Of a DNA stretch of 64,000 bases, positions 55,847 through 64,000 are shown in pieces. The first letter of the stretch is position 1. Each line of letters begins with the position of its first letter. The notes under the pieces are model-generated. The model saw only the letters and a program-made list of their open reading frames with translations. It ran no database searches and was not told the origin of the DNA. Source of the DNA: Allomeiothermus silvanus DSM 9946 (GTDB lineage: Bacteria > Deinococcota > Deinococci > Deinococcales > Thermaceae). The stretch covers positions 1,446,001 to 1,510,000 of the forward strand of contig NC_014212.1 of assembly GCF_000092125.1 (NCBI RefSeq). Reading direction: 5' to 3'. The position numbers were made by a program, and so were the translations under genes.

Positions 55847-57127
55847 ATGCTAAGAAACGCGTACCGTCCCCCCGGTGAATCCGGATTGTGGGATCACTTC
55901 CTAGAGCGCCTTGAGCGCACCTTGCGGGTTAGCCGCATCCATCCTGAAACCGTCGAGTACCTCACCCATCCGCGAAGAACCGTGGAGGTGTCGTTGCCGG
56001 TCAAGATGGATGATGGTAAGGTGAGTTTCTTCACCGGCTACCGGGTCGTGCATAACATCAGCAAGGGCACCGCTTGTGGCGGGGTGCGCTACCACCCCGG
56101 GGTCAGCATGGGGCAAACCGCGGGCCTGGCCGCCTTGATGACCCTCAAGGCTGCGGTGTACAACCTCCCCTTCGGCGGTTCGGCGGGAGGGATCATCGTG
56201 AATCCCCGCGCCCTCTCCCGGCGGGAACTCGAGCGCCTCACCCGGCGGTATGCTTCTGAGCTGGTTGAGCTGATCGGCCCGGAGGAGGACGTGCTGGGCC
56301 CCGACGTCGGTACCGACGCGCAGGTTATGGCCTGGTTCATGGATACCTATTCCATGAACACCGGTCAGACCGTGCCAGGGGTGGTCACCGGCAAGCCCGC
56401 GACCTTAGGGGGCACCTTGGTCATAGACGACGCGGGGGGGCAGGGACTGGTGATTTTGCTCACCGAGCTGGCCCGGCGCCAAGGATGGCCGCTTCAGGGG
56501 GCCACCCTGGCCCTCCAGGGGTTCGGACAAGTCGGCCAAGCCGTGGCGATGGCGGCGGTTCGGGCCGGGCTGAAGGTAGTGGCGGTCACTACTAGCCGGG
56601 GTGGCGTGTATAACCCAGATGGCCTCGATATAGCCGCGCTGGCTGCTTGGCCCCTAGGGCAAACCGGCATCGAGCCCCCCGCTACCCTGGAGCTAGGACG
56701 CTCCATCAGCAACGACGAACTCCTGGCCTTGCCGGTAGATTACCTGGTGCCAGCGGCTACAGAGATGAGCATCCACGCGGGGAATGCCGCCAGCGTAGAG
56801 GCTAAAGTGATCGTCGAAGGGGCCAACGGGGCGGTCACCCCCGAGGCCGAAGCCATCCTGCGAGGGCGGGGAATCACCGTGGTGCCGGACATCCTAGCCG
56901 GAGGCGGAGGTTTGGTGGCCAGCTACCTGGAGTGGGTGCAGGACCTCACCATGTTCTTCTGGGAAGAGTCCGAGGTGCGCGAGCGTCTGCGCGAGTCGGC
57001 GGTGGTGGCCTTAGAAAGTGTTTTGCAGCGCAGTGAGCAATTGGACGGCGATCTGCGCTTGGGAGCGTATAGCATCGCCATCGAGCGGGTAAATGAAGCC
57101 AGCCGCCTGCGGGGAGTGTACCCGTGA
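55847..57127 (+). CDS. gdhA: Glutamate dehydrogenase regulatory subunit GdhA (catalytic lysines lost)
   Basis: Homologue of glutamate dehydrogenase (426 residues) lacking both active-site lysines. The substrate-binding PAKGG of active enzymes is TACGG here (C77), and the catalytic GGGKGG is GGSAGG (A113), while the aspartate in GPDVGT is kept. In Thermus thermophilus GdhA is a regulatory partner that joins the catalytic GdhB in a hetero-oligomer (established knowledge, recalled). Start ATG 55847 is chosen because TATAAT precedes it at promoter distance. gdhB follows after 25 bp. Confidence 0.92.
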   Translation: MLRNAYRPPGESGLWDHFLERLERTLRVSRIHPETVEYLTHPRRTVEVSLPVKMDDGKVSFFTGYRVVHNISKGTACGGVRYHPGVSMGQTAGLAALMTLKAAVYNLPFGGSAGGIIVNPRALSRRELERLTRRYASELVELIGPEEDVLGPDVGTDAQVMAWFMDTYSMNTGQTVPGVVTGKPATLGGTLVIDDAGGQGLVILLTELARRQGWPLQGATLALQGFGQVGQAVAMAAVRAGLKVVAVTTSRGGVYNPDGLDIAALAAWPLGQTGIEPPATLELGRSISNDELLALPVDYLVPAATEMSIHAGNAASVEAKVIVEGANGAVTPEAEAILRGRGITVVPDILAGGGGLVASYLEWVQDLTMFFWEESEVRERLRESAVVALESVLQRSEQLDGDLRLGAYSIAIERVNEASRLRGVYP

Positions 57128-57152
57128 GGCAATCACCTATTTCGGAGTGAAC

Positions 57153-58430
57153 ATGAAGAGCGAACCTCTTTCGTATCTGTCGAGCGAGAACATCGGCCCC
57201 TGGGAAATCTACCTCGAGCAGGTGGACCGGGTGACGCCCTACTTGGGCAAGTTGGCAGTGCTGGTGGACCATCTCAAACGGCCCAAGCGCTGCTTGATCG
57301 TGGATGTGCCGATCCACCTCGACGACGGCAGCGTGGCCTACTTCGAGGGCTACCGGGTACACCACAACACCGCGCGGGGCCCAGCCAAGGGCGGAGTACG
57401 CTACCACCCGGACGTGACTCTCTCTGAAGTGATGGCCTTGGCCGCCTGGATGACCATTAAAAACGCCGCGGTGAACCTACCCTACGGCGGGGGCAAGGGG
57501 GGCATCCGGGTAGATCCAAGGAAGCTTTCCCCCGCCGAGATCGAGCGCCTGACCCGACGCTACACTTCTGAGATCGGTATCATCATCGGGCCCGATAAAG
57601 ACATCCCGGCCCCCGACATGGGCACGGGGCCGCGCGAGATGGCCTGGATGATGGACACCTACTCCATGAACGTGGGCCGTACCGCCTCTGGGGTGGTCAC
57701 CGGCAAGCCGATTGCGGTGGGTGGTTCGCTGGGGCGTCAGGACGCCACCGGGCGTGGGGTGTTCGTAACCGCGGCCGCAGCGGCGGAGAAGATCGGGTTG
57801 CCGGTGGAGGGGAGCCGGGTGGTGGTGCAGGGCTTCGGCAATGTGGGGAACGCGGCGGCCCGCATCTTCCATGATGCAAAAGCCAAGGTGGTGGCTCTTT
57901 CCGACGTGACCGGTGCAGTGCGCAACGATGCGGGCATCGACCCCTATGAGGTGCTCAAGTGGGTTGCGGTACACGGGGGGGTGCGCGGCTACCCTGGCGC
58001 GGAGGCCATCTCGAGCGCGGAGTTATTCGAGGTCCCCTGTGAGTTTCTCGTCCCGGCGGCGCTCGAGAAGCAGATCACCGAGCACAACGCCTGGAAGATC
58101 CAAGCCAAGATCATCGCCGAGGGGGCCAACGGCCCCACCACCCCGGCTGCCGATGACATCCTAAATGAACGCGGCATCCTGGTGGTGCCCGACGTGGTGG
58201 CCAACGCAGGTGGGGTCACGGTCTCGTACTTCGAGTGGGTGCAGGATTTCAACTCTTACTTCTGGACCGAGGCCGAGATCAACCAGAAGCTCGAGCGCAT
58301 CATGCGCCACGCCTTCGAGGCGGTCTGGCAGGTAGCGCAAGACAAGAAGGTCTCCCTCCGCACCGCTGCTTACATCGTGGCGGCTACCCGGGTGCTGGAG
58401 GCTCGGGCATTGCGCGGGCTCTACCCTTAA
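57153..58430 (+). CDS. gdhB: Glutamate dehydrogenase catalytic subunit GdhB
   Basis: NAD(P)-dependent oxidative deamination of glutamate to 2-oxoglutarate, or the reverse. The 425 residues have [13 protein letters not shown] (K79), [13 protein letters not shown] (catalytic K115), PAPDMGT, and the Rossmann [24 protein letters not shown]. All catalytic residues are present, in contrast to the neighbouring gdhA. GGAGTG precedes ATG 57153; the frame continues upstream into gdhA but starts here. Confidence 0.96.
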   Translation: MKSEPLSYLSSENIGPWEIYLEQVDRVTPYLGKLAVLVDHLKRPKRCLIVDVPIHLDDGSVAYFEGYRVHHNTARGPAKGGVRYHPDVTLSEVMALAAWMTIKNAAVNLPYGGGKGGIRVDPRKLSPAEIERLTRRYTSEIGIIIGPDKDIPAPDMGTGPREMAWMMDTYSMNVGRTASGVVTGKPIAVGGSLGRQDATGRGVFVTAAAAAEKIGLPVEGSRVVVQGFGNVGNAAARIFHDAKAKVVALSDVTGAVRNDAGIDPYEVLKWVAVHGGVRGYPGAEAISSAELFEVPCEFLVPAALEKQITEHNAWKIQAKIIAEGANGPTTPAADDILNERGILVVPDVVANAGGVTVSYFEWVQDFNSYFWTEAEINQKLERIMRHAFEAVWQVAQDKKVSLRTAAYIVAATRVLEARALRGLYP

Positions 58431-58508
58431 ACGCCCAGCGTTTACCGTTAAGCGCCGGACGCCCTGTGTGCCCCATAGCGTTCGGCGTTTTGCGTTTGGC
58501 GTTAAGCT
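58431..58508. repeat. Intergenic GGCGTT/AACGCC repeat, copy 5
   Basis: After the gdhB stop come AACGCCCAGCG, TTAAGCGCCGGACGCC, then the inverted series AGCGTTCGGCGTTTTGCG and TTTGGCGTTAAGC. AACGCC words at one end pair with GGCGTT words at the other. It ends at the -10-like TAAGCT of the next gene, so the repeat may take part in the promoter. Confidence 0.55.
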
Positions 58509-58514
58509 AAATGC

Positions 58515-59114
58515 ATGGTCAAGGACTGGCCCTCCTGCGGCAGGGTGTCGCTCAAGCCCTTTACTGAGGGACTCACCGAGGAGGAGTGGCGGCGTTTTTA
58601 CGAGTGTTTCCGCGATCCGGAAATCGCCGAGTGGAACGGCAGCAAGCCGCTGAAGATGCCCTTGTGGCTGTTCAAGCGGGTGGTGATGGGCGAGGTGAGC
58701 CGGGGGGATCGGGTCGGCTACGGCATCCTCGACGAGAAGGGGGAGTGGCTGGGCACTGTCGAGCTGTACGAGATGAGCCGCAGCGAGGCCACCTTGGGCA
58801 TCTTGATCGGGGCCAAGGACCGCTGGGGCCAGGGCTACGGCACCGAGGCGGTACGGGCGGTGCTCGAGCATGCCTTCACCCGCCTGGGCCTGAACCGCGT
58901 CAAGCTCAAGACCTTCCGCCACAACCTACGGGCCCAGCGCGCGTTCCAGAAAGCCGGGTTCCGCACGGTCGCGGTGGTTCCGGCGGGGATGCGGCTGGGC
59001 TTCAACTTTGGTCCCCGCCTGGAGGACGTGCTGATGGAGATTACCCGCGAGGAGTGGCTGGCTCAGAAGCAGCAGCCATCGCCGCGCGGCGATGGCCGGG
59101 AGCACAAGCTGTGA
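58515..59114 (+). CDS. GNAT-family N-acetyltransferase (RimJ/RimL type)
   Basis: A 199-residue acetyl-CoA-dependent acetyltransferase. The acetyl-CoA binding loop is DRWGQGYGTEAVRAVLEHAF (Q/RxxGxG/A), followed by VKLKTFRHNLRAQRAFQKAGFRTV, the RimL signature. The N-terminal FYECFRDPEIAEWNG is also typical. Likely substrates are a protein N-terminus or a small amine. TAAGCT at 58503-58508 lies at leaderless distance. The stop overlaps the GTG of the next gene. Confidence 0.88.
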   Translation: MVKDWPSCGRVSLKPFTEGLTEEEWRRFYECFRDPEIAEWNGSKPLKMPLWLFKRVVMGEVSRGDRVGYGILDEKGEWLGTVELYEMSRSEATLGILIGAKDRWGQGYGTEAVRAVLEHAFTRLGLNRVKLKTFRHNLRAQRAFQKAGFRTVAVVPAGMRLGFNFGPRLEDVLMEITREEWLAQKQQPSPRGDGREHKL

Positions 59115-60031
59115 GGCTGGATCCGCTGGTTTTGCTCGTCCCTGAGCGGGCCGCAAAGTACCTGGGAACCCTGCCCGACTCGGTGGAGGTGGTGTACGTG
59201 GGCCAGGAAGGTGCCCCTTCGGCTCGAGCCCTCGAGGCCGAGTTTTTGGTGGCCGGGTATGGCCGGGGCCGCATGACCGAGCTGATCCCCCAGCTTCCTC
59301 GGCTCCGGGTGGTGCAAACCATTTCGGCTGGGGTGGACTGGATTCTGCCGCTCATTCCTCCGGGGGTGACCCTCTGCAACGGCAGCGGGATCCACGACAC
59401 CCCGGTGGCGGAGTGGGTGGTGGCCGCGCTGCTGGCCCTTACCAAGCGTTTCCCCGACTTTCGCGACCTGCAGAGAGAGGGCCTATGGAAGGCGCAGACT
59501 GTGGGAGACCTGGAGGGCTCTACCGTGCTCATCCTCGGCTACGGTTCGATTGGGCAAGCAGTGGAAAAGCGTCTGGAAGGTTTTGGGGTGCACCTGCTGC
59601 GTATTGCCAGAACCCCCCGCGAGGGCGTCTATGACCTCTCGGCCCTTCCCCACCTGCTCCCCCAAGCCGACAGCGTGGTGCTCCTGTTGCCGCTCACCGA
59701 CGAGACCAAGGGCATCGTGGGCCGGGATTTCCTGAACCGGATGAAGCCCGGAGCCCTGCTCATCAACGCCGGGCGGGGTGGGCTGGTGGATACCCCAGCC
59801 CTCATCGAAGCCCTTACCGCTCGGCGCCTCCGGGCCGCCCTCGACGTGACCGACCCCGAGCCGCTGCCGGAAGACCACCCGCTGTGGGCTTTGCCGGAGG
59901 TGTTCATTACCCCGCACGTCGCGGGCGCCTCGCCTAAGCTCTTCGAGCGGGCTTACGCGCTGGTGCGCGAGCAAGTCCGCCGCTACCTGACCGGGGAGCC
60001 GCTCTTGAACGTGGTCGAACACGGGTACTGA
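59111..60031 (+). CDS. D-isomer-specific 2-hydroxyacid dehydrogenase
   Basis: NAD(P)-dependent 2-hydroxyacid dehydrogenase (306 residues). The dinucleotide motif is VLILGYGSIGQAVEKRL. The catalytic triad appears as Arg in GALLINAGRGGLVD, Glu in LDVTDPEPLPEDHPLW, and His in FITPHVAG. The N-terminal catalytic part includes TISAGVDWILP. GTG 59111 overlaps the preceding stop (GTGA); a long upstream in-frame extension across the GNAT gene is not coding. Substrate unknown; glyoxylate/hydroxypyruvate or phosphoglycerate types are possible. Confidence 0.9.
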   Translation: MRLDPLVLLVPERAAKYLGTLPDSVEVVYVGQEGAPSARALEAEFLVAGYGRGRMTELIPQLPRLRVVQTISAGVDWILPLIPPGVTLCNGSGIHDTPVAEWVVAALLALTKRFPDFRDLQREGLWKAQTVGDLEGSTVLILGYGSIGQAVEKRLEGFGVHLLRIARTPREGVYDLSALPHLLPQADSVVLLLPLTDETKGIVGRDFLNRMKPGALLINAGRGGLVDTPALIEALTARRLRAALDVTDPEPLPEDHPLWALPEVFITPHVAGASPKLFERAYALVREQVRRYLTGEPLLNVVEHGY

Positions 60032-60711
60032 TGGCGTTCCCAAACCGGCGCTTCCACGACCCTAGGATTGTCCTCGAGATCGTCTCGAGCCTCAGTTTGC
60101 CCGAGCGTCTGCGCATCCTTGACCTTGGCTGTGGCAACGGCCTGCTGACCCTAGACCTGGCTCGAGCCTTTCCCCATGCGGAGGTGCTGGGCCTCGATCC
60201 GACCGTTTCGCAGATCGGGTTGGCCCGAGAGAATCACGCCAAAGAGCCCCTGGGGAACGTCCGCTTCGCCGTCGGAAACGCAGCCAGCCAAATGCTACCG
60301 GGCTCGCGCTTTGATCTGGTGGTGATGCTCCAGGTCGTGCAGTTCATGGACCATCCCCCTTCCGAGTTCCGCCGAATCCGCAAACTCCTTGCGCCGGATG
60401 GGCGGGTCCTGTTCAGCACCGGGGTGCTTCCCCAGGAAGAGCTGGGCCGGAGCTTTGCGAGACGGCTGACCGAGCGCTTCATCGGTGCGAAGTTCTGGCT
60501 GTCTGAACTCGAGTGGCGAAACCTTTTGGCGGAAGCCGGGTTCGCGGTCGAATCCCTCCGCTATGACCCTTGGCGGCTCTCCGAGGTGAGCGAGGCGCGC
60601 AAAGCCATTTTGCACGAAGAGTTGGAGCGTACCGGATTTAGCCTCGAGCAGGTGCAGCCGTGGATGGTAGCCGGGTATTTCGTCGTCCGAGCGGCTACCC
60701 AACCTGGCTGA
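60031..60711 (+). CDS. SAM-dependent methyltransferase
   Basis: Class I methyltransferase of 226 residues with motif I RILDLGCGNGLLTLDLARAF, motif II VLGLDPTVSQIGLA, and LLAPDGRVLFSTG. The ATG overlaps the dehydrogenase stop (TGATG), placing it in one operon with the GNAT and dehydrogenase genes. The 3' end overlaps uvrC by 17 bp on the other strand. The substrate is not evident. Confidence 0.85.
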   Translation: MAFPNRRFHDPRIVLEIVSSLSLPERLRILDLGCGNGLLTLDLARAFPHAEVLGLDPTVSQIGLARENHAKEPLGNVRFAVGNAASQMLPGSRFDLVVMLQVVQFMDHPPSEFRRIRKLLAPDGRVLFSTGVLPQEELGRSFARRLTERFIGAKFWLSELEWRNLLAEAGFAVESLRYDPWRLSEVSEARKAILHEELERTGFSLEQVQPWMVAGYFVVRAATQPG

Positions 60712-62479
60712 GCGCTTTCAGCACCGCCTCGGCACTACGTTTATCCATCCCCGGCAGCTTGGCGAGCCGCTCCGCGTCCATCGCCTTGAGTTCCTCGAGC
60801 GTTGAGAACTGCGCCAGCAAGGCTTCCTTGCGCTTGGGCCCGATGCCGGGGATGTTGTCGAAGACACTTTTGAGGGCTTTCTGGCTCCGCAGCTTGCGGT
60901 GGAATTGGAGACCGTTATTGTGGGTCTCGTCGCGCTGAAAGATGAGCAGCTGCAAGGCCGGGTGGGTGAGCGGGAGTTCGATGGATCTCCCATTGGGTAG
61001 GATTAGGGTCTCCTCGCGTTTGGCCAGGCCCACCAGCGGGATTTGGATTCCGGCCCGCTCGAGCCCCTTCTGCGCTGCCCGCACCTGCCCTAAGCCGCCG
61101 TCAATGAGCAGCAGGTCCGGCACGGCCATGCTCGCCGAGAGCGAGCCAGTAAAGCGCCGGTAGATGGCTTGCTCCAGGGCCAAATAGTCGTCGGGGCTTT
61201 TCGAGTCGGTCTTGATCTTCATCCGCCGGTATTCGGCCTTTTTGGGCCGGCCCCCCTCGAACACCGTGATCGAGGCCACCGGGCTTTCCCCAAAGAGGTT
61301 GCTGATGTCATACCCCTCGATGCGGTAGGGCCGGACGGAGAGTCCCAGTACGTCCTTGAGGGCAACCAAGCCAGGATGGTCGCCCTTGCGCTCGAGCAGG
61401 CGCATTTCGGTCTCGAGGGCGGTGCGGGCGTTCTTCTCGGCTAACTCCAAAAGCCGGGTTTTGTCGCCGCGCTGGGGAATCCGCACCTCGACTTTTTTCC
61501 CTGCTCGGCTGCTGAGAAACTGTGATAGAGCGCCCATATCCTCGACCTCGCTGGGTAGCAGCACCAGCGGGGGGAGGGGGGTAGCCTCGAGGTAGTAGTC
61601 GCGCAGGAACGCCCACAGCAGTTCCTGATCACTGGCTTCCTCCACGTCCTCGATGAATCGGCTGTTGCGGCCTAACATCTGCCCACCCCGCACCTGGTAA
61701 AGCTGCACGATAGCGTAGCGCCCAGCCCGGGCCAAGCCCAAAAAATCCAGGTCGCCCAACTCTGGGTCGTAGGCTTGTTGGACGGTGCCGAAGAACGAGC
61801 GCACGGCCTCCATCTGGTCACGGATCTCGGCGGCCCGTTCAAAGTCCTGATTGCGGGCGGCTTGGCGCATCTTGAGCTCGAGATCCCCCAGCAACTCGCT
61901 CACCTTGCCGTCTAGCACCTGCTCGACCTGCCGCACCATCTCCCGGTAGGCTGCCGGGTCGGCCTGGCCGATGCAGGGGGCCAGGCAGCGGCCCATGGAG
62001 AAGTTCAAGCAGGGGTAGCGCCGCTTCTTGAGGGGAACCCCGGAGTTTTTGCGGATGGGGAAGATGCGGTCGATGAGGCGTTTGATCCGCCGCACCGCGC
62101 CTCCGTCGGGAAAGGGCCCCCAGTAGCGGGCTCCGTCGTTATCCACCCGCCGCACGATGAGCAAAATCGGGTAGGGTTCGTTGGTCAGCTTGAGGAAGGG
62201 GTAGTGCTTATCGTCCTTCATTAGGACGTTGTAGCGCGGGCGATGCAGCTTGATCAGGTTGGCCTCGAGTAAGAGGGCCTCTACTTCATCGCGGGTGACG
62301 ATGAACTCGAGCCGGTCGGCCTCGCTCGCAATAGTAAGGGCCTTGCCCTCGCCGTGGAAGTAGCTGCTCACCCGGGCCTTGAGGCTTTTAGCCTTGCCTA
62401 CATAGATGACGCTGCTTCCCTTCCACCACTGGTAAACCCCGGGGGCTTCAGGCAGAGGCGGCAAGTCCGCGAGGTGCAT
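60695..62479 (-). CDS. uvrC: Excinuclease ABC subunit C
   Basis: Dual-incision nuclease of nucleotide excision repair. The 594 residues include the GIY-YIG domain (APGVYQWWKGSSVIYVGKAKSLKARVSSYF), the UVR domain (MRQAARNQDFERAAEIRDQMEAV), the RNase H-like domain with IEGYDISNLFGESPVASITVFEGG and PDLLLIDGGLGQV, and the C-terminal helix-hairpin-helix (IPGIGPKRKEALLAQF). All are in the usual order. ATG 62479 is the first in-frame start. Confidence 0.98.
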   Translation of the reverse strand: MHLADLPPLPEAPGVYQWWKGSSVIYVGKAKSLKARVSSYFHGEGKALTIASEADRLEFIVTRDEVEALLLEANLIKLHRPRYNVLMKDDKHYPFLKLTNEPYPILLIVRRVDNDGARYWGPFPDGGAVRRIKRLIDRIFPIRKNSGVPLKKRRYPCLNFSMGRCLAPCIGQADPAAYREMVRQVEQVLDGKVSELLGDLELKMRQAARNQDFERAAEIRDQMEAVRSFFGTVQQAYDPELGDLDFLGLARAGRYAIVQLYQVRGGQMLGRNSRFIEDVEEASDQELLWAFLRDYYLEATPLPPLVLLPSEVEDMGALSQFLSSRAGKKVEVRIPQRGDKTRLLELAEKNARTALETEMRLLERKGDHPGLVALKDVLGLSVRPYRIEGYDISNLFGESPVASITVFEGGRPKKAEYRRMKIKTDSKSPDDYLALEQAIYRRFTGSLSASMAVPDLLLIDGGLGQVRAAQKGLERAGIQIPLVGLAKREETLILPNGRSIELPLTHPALQLLIFQRDETHNNGLQFHRKLRSQKALKSVFDNIPGIGPKRKEALLAQFSTLEELKAMDAERLAKLPGMDKRSAEAVLKALSQVG

Positions 62480-62540
62480 GGCTATTTATCCTAGAGGAAG
62501 GGCAGGATTCCGGCAACGACATAACGCCCAATCGGGGGAG

Positions 62541-62660
62541 AAAGCAGGTCGTACGTCCAACGCGGTACGTCTTCGGTGGCTGCGTATTACCTATTTGCGT
62601 ATCGCTAAACATCTCTGGCGATGTGCGATAAGCAATCTTTTGCCGTACGACGTAAGACTC
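62541..62660. repeat. Intergenic ACGTC/CGTACG repeat with hairpin, copy 6
   Basis: GTCGTACGTCC near 62545 and CCGTACGACGTAAGAC near 62641 are related inverted words. Between them TTGC-ATCGC-CATC pairs with GATG-GCGAT-GCAA at about 62593-62635, making an interrupted hairpin. It occupies most of the space between uvrC and the small unknown gene. Confidence 0.5.
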
Positions 62661-62682
62661 CCTTCCCTGTTAGACTATTCCC

Positions 62683-63096
62683 ATGAGTGTTGCTCACCTA
62701 ATCAACCATCACCACGACGAGATGCTGTATGACGCTTGGGTCCAGGTGCTCGAGTGGATGCGCCAGTATGCGGCCGAAAAGGGGGTGCGCTTCGAGAAAG
62801 AGTCCGACTTCCCCGATTTCATCTATCGTATGGAGCGCCCCTATGAGCTACCCACTACCATCATGGCGGCTTCCTTGTCGGATGAGGCAGGAGAACCTTT
62901 TCTTATCGCTTCGGTCTCACCCCGCCACGCCGAGATGAAGCGCATTGAGCTGCGGGTACCGGGGGCTATGCTGCACTGGCACGCCCACTGGGAAGACGGG
63001 CGGGGTCTGGTAATAGGTGGGAAGCTTCCGCTCGATAAGGTCCGGTTATACCAATTAGCAGACCGTGCTCGAGAAGCCAAGGGCATCCGCTCTTAA
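62683..63096 (+). CDS. Hypothetical protein (137 aa)
   Basis: Soluble alpha/beta protein of unknown function with a His-rich start (AHLINHHHDEMLYDAWVQVLEWM) and acidic/basic mixed strands (MHWHAHWEDG in the C-terminal half, read as LHWHAHWEDG). TAGACT at 62670-62675 lies at leaderless distance from ATG 62683. A good terminator follows. No family recognised. Confidence 0.7.
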   Translation: MSVAHLINHHHDEMLYDAWVQVLEWMRQYAAEKGVRFEKESDFPDFIYRMERPYELPTTIMAASLSDEAGEPFLIASVSPRHAEMKRIELRVPGAMLHWHAHWEDGRGLVIGGKLPLDKVRLYQLADRAREAKGIRS

Positions 63097-63115
63097 GTTT
63101 GCTCGATCTTTGGCG

Positions 63116-63146
63116 GGCGGCCATCGGGGCCGCCTTTCTTCTTTCT
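63116..63146 (+). terminator. Rho-independent terminator
   Basis: GGCGGCC (63116-63122), loop ATCGG, GGCCGCC (63128-63134), followed by TTTCTTCTTTCT. It ends the transcript of the 137-residue protein. Confidence 0.88.
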
Positions 63147-63204
63147 GAGGGACGGATGGCCCGATCGCCTGGCCCCAAGATAAGAAGCGTATGGGAATGC
63201 TGCC

Positions 63205-64000
63205 ATGATCGAACTGCTAGAGGCCAATCCGATCCTGCTTTTGTTTCTGGTAGCCGCTGTCGGTTTTCTGGTGGGCCAGCTTCGGGTGGGCGGGTTCAGC
63301 CTGGGGGTGGCGGCGGTGTTATTTGTGGGGCTGGGCTTTGGAGCGGTCTCTCCCGAGCTACGCCTGCCCGAATTCGTTTACCAGTTCGGTCTGGTGCTAT
63401 TCGTCTACACCATCGCCCTGGCCAGCGGACCGGGCTTTTTCACCGCGCTGGGGCGGCGGGGTATCCGGGACAACCTGCTGGTGTTGGGGGTTCTGCTGAC
63501 CCTAGGCATCCTGACTGCCTGGCTGGCTTACCTGTTTAGGCTCGAGTCCCCCTTTGCCAGCGGCCTCTTTGCTGGGGCGCTCACCAATACACCTGCCTTA
63601 GCCGGGGTACTCGAGACCCTCAAGGCGCAGGGGGCCCGCGATGCCGTCTTGGGCCAGCCGGTAGCGGCCTACGCCCTGGCTTACCCGATCGGGGTGATCG
63701 GGATGCTGTTGGCGCTACACCTGGCTTGGCGGATGTGGGGCCAAACCCCGCACCCGGAAGAGTCCGAAACCGAGAAACTCGAGTCCCGCACGCTTGAGGT
63801 CACCCATCCCGAGCTCACCGGGCTGACCCTCGACGAGCTGGTGCGGGCCAAGCGCTGGTACGTGGTCTTCGGACGGCACAAAAGCGGTGGGGTTTTGCAG
63901 GTAGCCCGGGGGGATGTGCGGCTCCAAGTCGGTGATCGGATCTCAGTGATCGGTTCGCCTGCTGAACTCGACCGCGTTGGAGAAGCCCTGGGACGCTTCG
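63205..64000 (+). CDS. AspT/YidE-type transporter, N-terminal part
   Basis: Inner-membrane protein of the aspartate-alanine exchanger / YidE-YbjL family, cut by the window end (265 residues seen). It starts at ATG 63205. At least six transmembrane segments are present: PILLLFLVAAVGFLVGQL, FSLGVAAVLFVGLGFGAV, YQFGLVLFVYTIAL and later ones. The family motif GLFAGALTNTPALAGVLE follows, and then the start of a cytosolic TrkA-C (RCK_C) domain (LESRTLEVTHPELTGLTLDELV and VQVGDRISVIGSPAELDRV as LQVGDRISVIGSPAELDRV). The transported substrate is unknown for most members. Confidence 0.85.
   Translation, partial: MIELLEANPILLLFLVAAVGFLVGQLRVGGFSLGVAAVLFVGLGFGAVSPELRLPEFVYQFGLVLFVYTIALASGPGFFTALGRRGIRDNLLVLGVLLTLGILTAWLAYLFRLESPFASGLFAGALTNTPALAGVLETLKAQGARDAVLGQPVAAYALAYPIGVIGMLLALHLAWRMWGQTPHPEESETEKLESRTLEVTHPELTGLTLDELVRAKRWYVVFGRHKSGGVLQVARGDVRLQVGDRISVIGSPAELDRVGEALGRF

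Noticed and set aside
58586-59110. N-terminal extension of the D-2-hydroxyacid dehydrogenase
   Set aside because: It overlaps the GNAT gene in another frame and has no dehydrogenase-like sequence; GTG 59111 gives the normal length.

Overview
The window is about 64 kb of GC-rich chromosome from a member of the Thermaceae, most likely Meiothermus or Allomeiothermus. The evidence is a Thermus-type V/A-ATPase operon, a GdhA/GdhB glutamate dehydrogenase pair, a LitR/LdrP light-response pair next to a carotenoid cluster, a SecD-SecF fusion, -10 boxes lying directly against start codons, and an initiator tRNA nearly identical to that of Thermus. The species is inferred from gene content and remembered protein sequences; no search was run.

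Layout. 1-5.7 kb: V/A-type ATP synthase genes E (cut by the window edge), C, F, A, B and D, closed by a terminator. 5.7-15.3 kb: a secreted pectinacetylesterase-like hydrolase, an HExxH protein, two very small membrane ORFs, recG carrying an in-frame array of eleven 30-bp palindromic repeats, a pair of M16 peptidase-like genes (one without the zinc motif), a densely structured non-coding stretch, and a secreted CAP-domain protein. 15.3-23.5 kb: an EamA transporter gene cut by an insertion sequence, 3-hydroxyacyl-CoA dehydrogenase, a cytochrome P460-like protein, amylomaltase, an IS256-family element, and an AidB-like acyl-CoA dehydrogenase whose promoter seems to be half IS-derived. 23.5-34.4 kb: mostly minus-strand housekeeping genes (secDF, infB, ylxR, nusA, rimP, an AraC regulator, mutM, a frameshifted TPR gene, an NAD-binding epimerase-like protein).

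34.5-47.4 kb is the most coherent functional block. The adenosylcobalamin photoreceptor repressor LitR/CarH and the CRP/FNR regulator LdrP are divergent from a nine-gene operon: methyltransferase, crtB, a CrtO/CrtI-type oxidoreductase, crtY, cruF, acyltransferase, cruG-like glycosyltransferase, CrtD-type desaturase and a short cytochrome P450. A type 2 IPP isomerase follows. Together they specify a monocyclic, 1'-hydroxylated, glycosylated and acylated carotenoid, probably made in response to light.

47.4-50.9 kb: an initiator tRNA-Met gene whose promoter abuts a nested transposon. This is an IS481-family element with one identical copy of an IS701-like element inserted in each of its terminal inverted repeats. 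51-64 kb: a TPR protein, a SPOR-domain protein, Rex, a small lipoprotein, a polyprenyl diphosphate synthase, gdhA-gdhB, a GNAT/D-2-hydroxyacid dehydrogenase/methyltransferase operon, uvrC, a small unknown protein, and the start of an AspT/YidE-type transporter cut by the window end.

Two genome-scale signals run through the window. The palindrome CTCGAG is very frequent in host DNA and was not seen in any of the five insertion sequences. A family of short intergenic repeats rich in ACGTC/CGTAC/GGCGT words sits in spacers, including inside essential operons.
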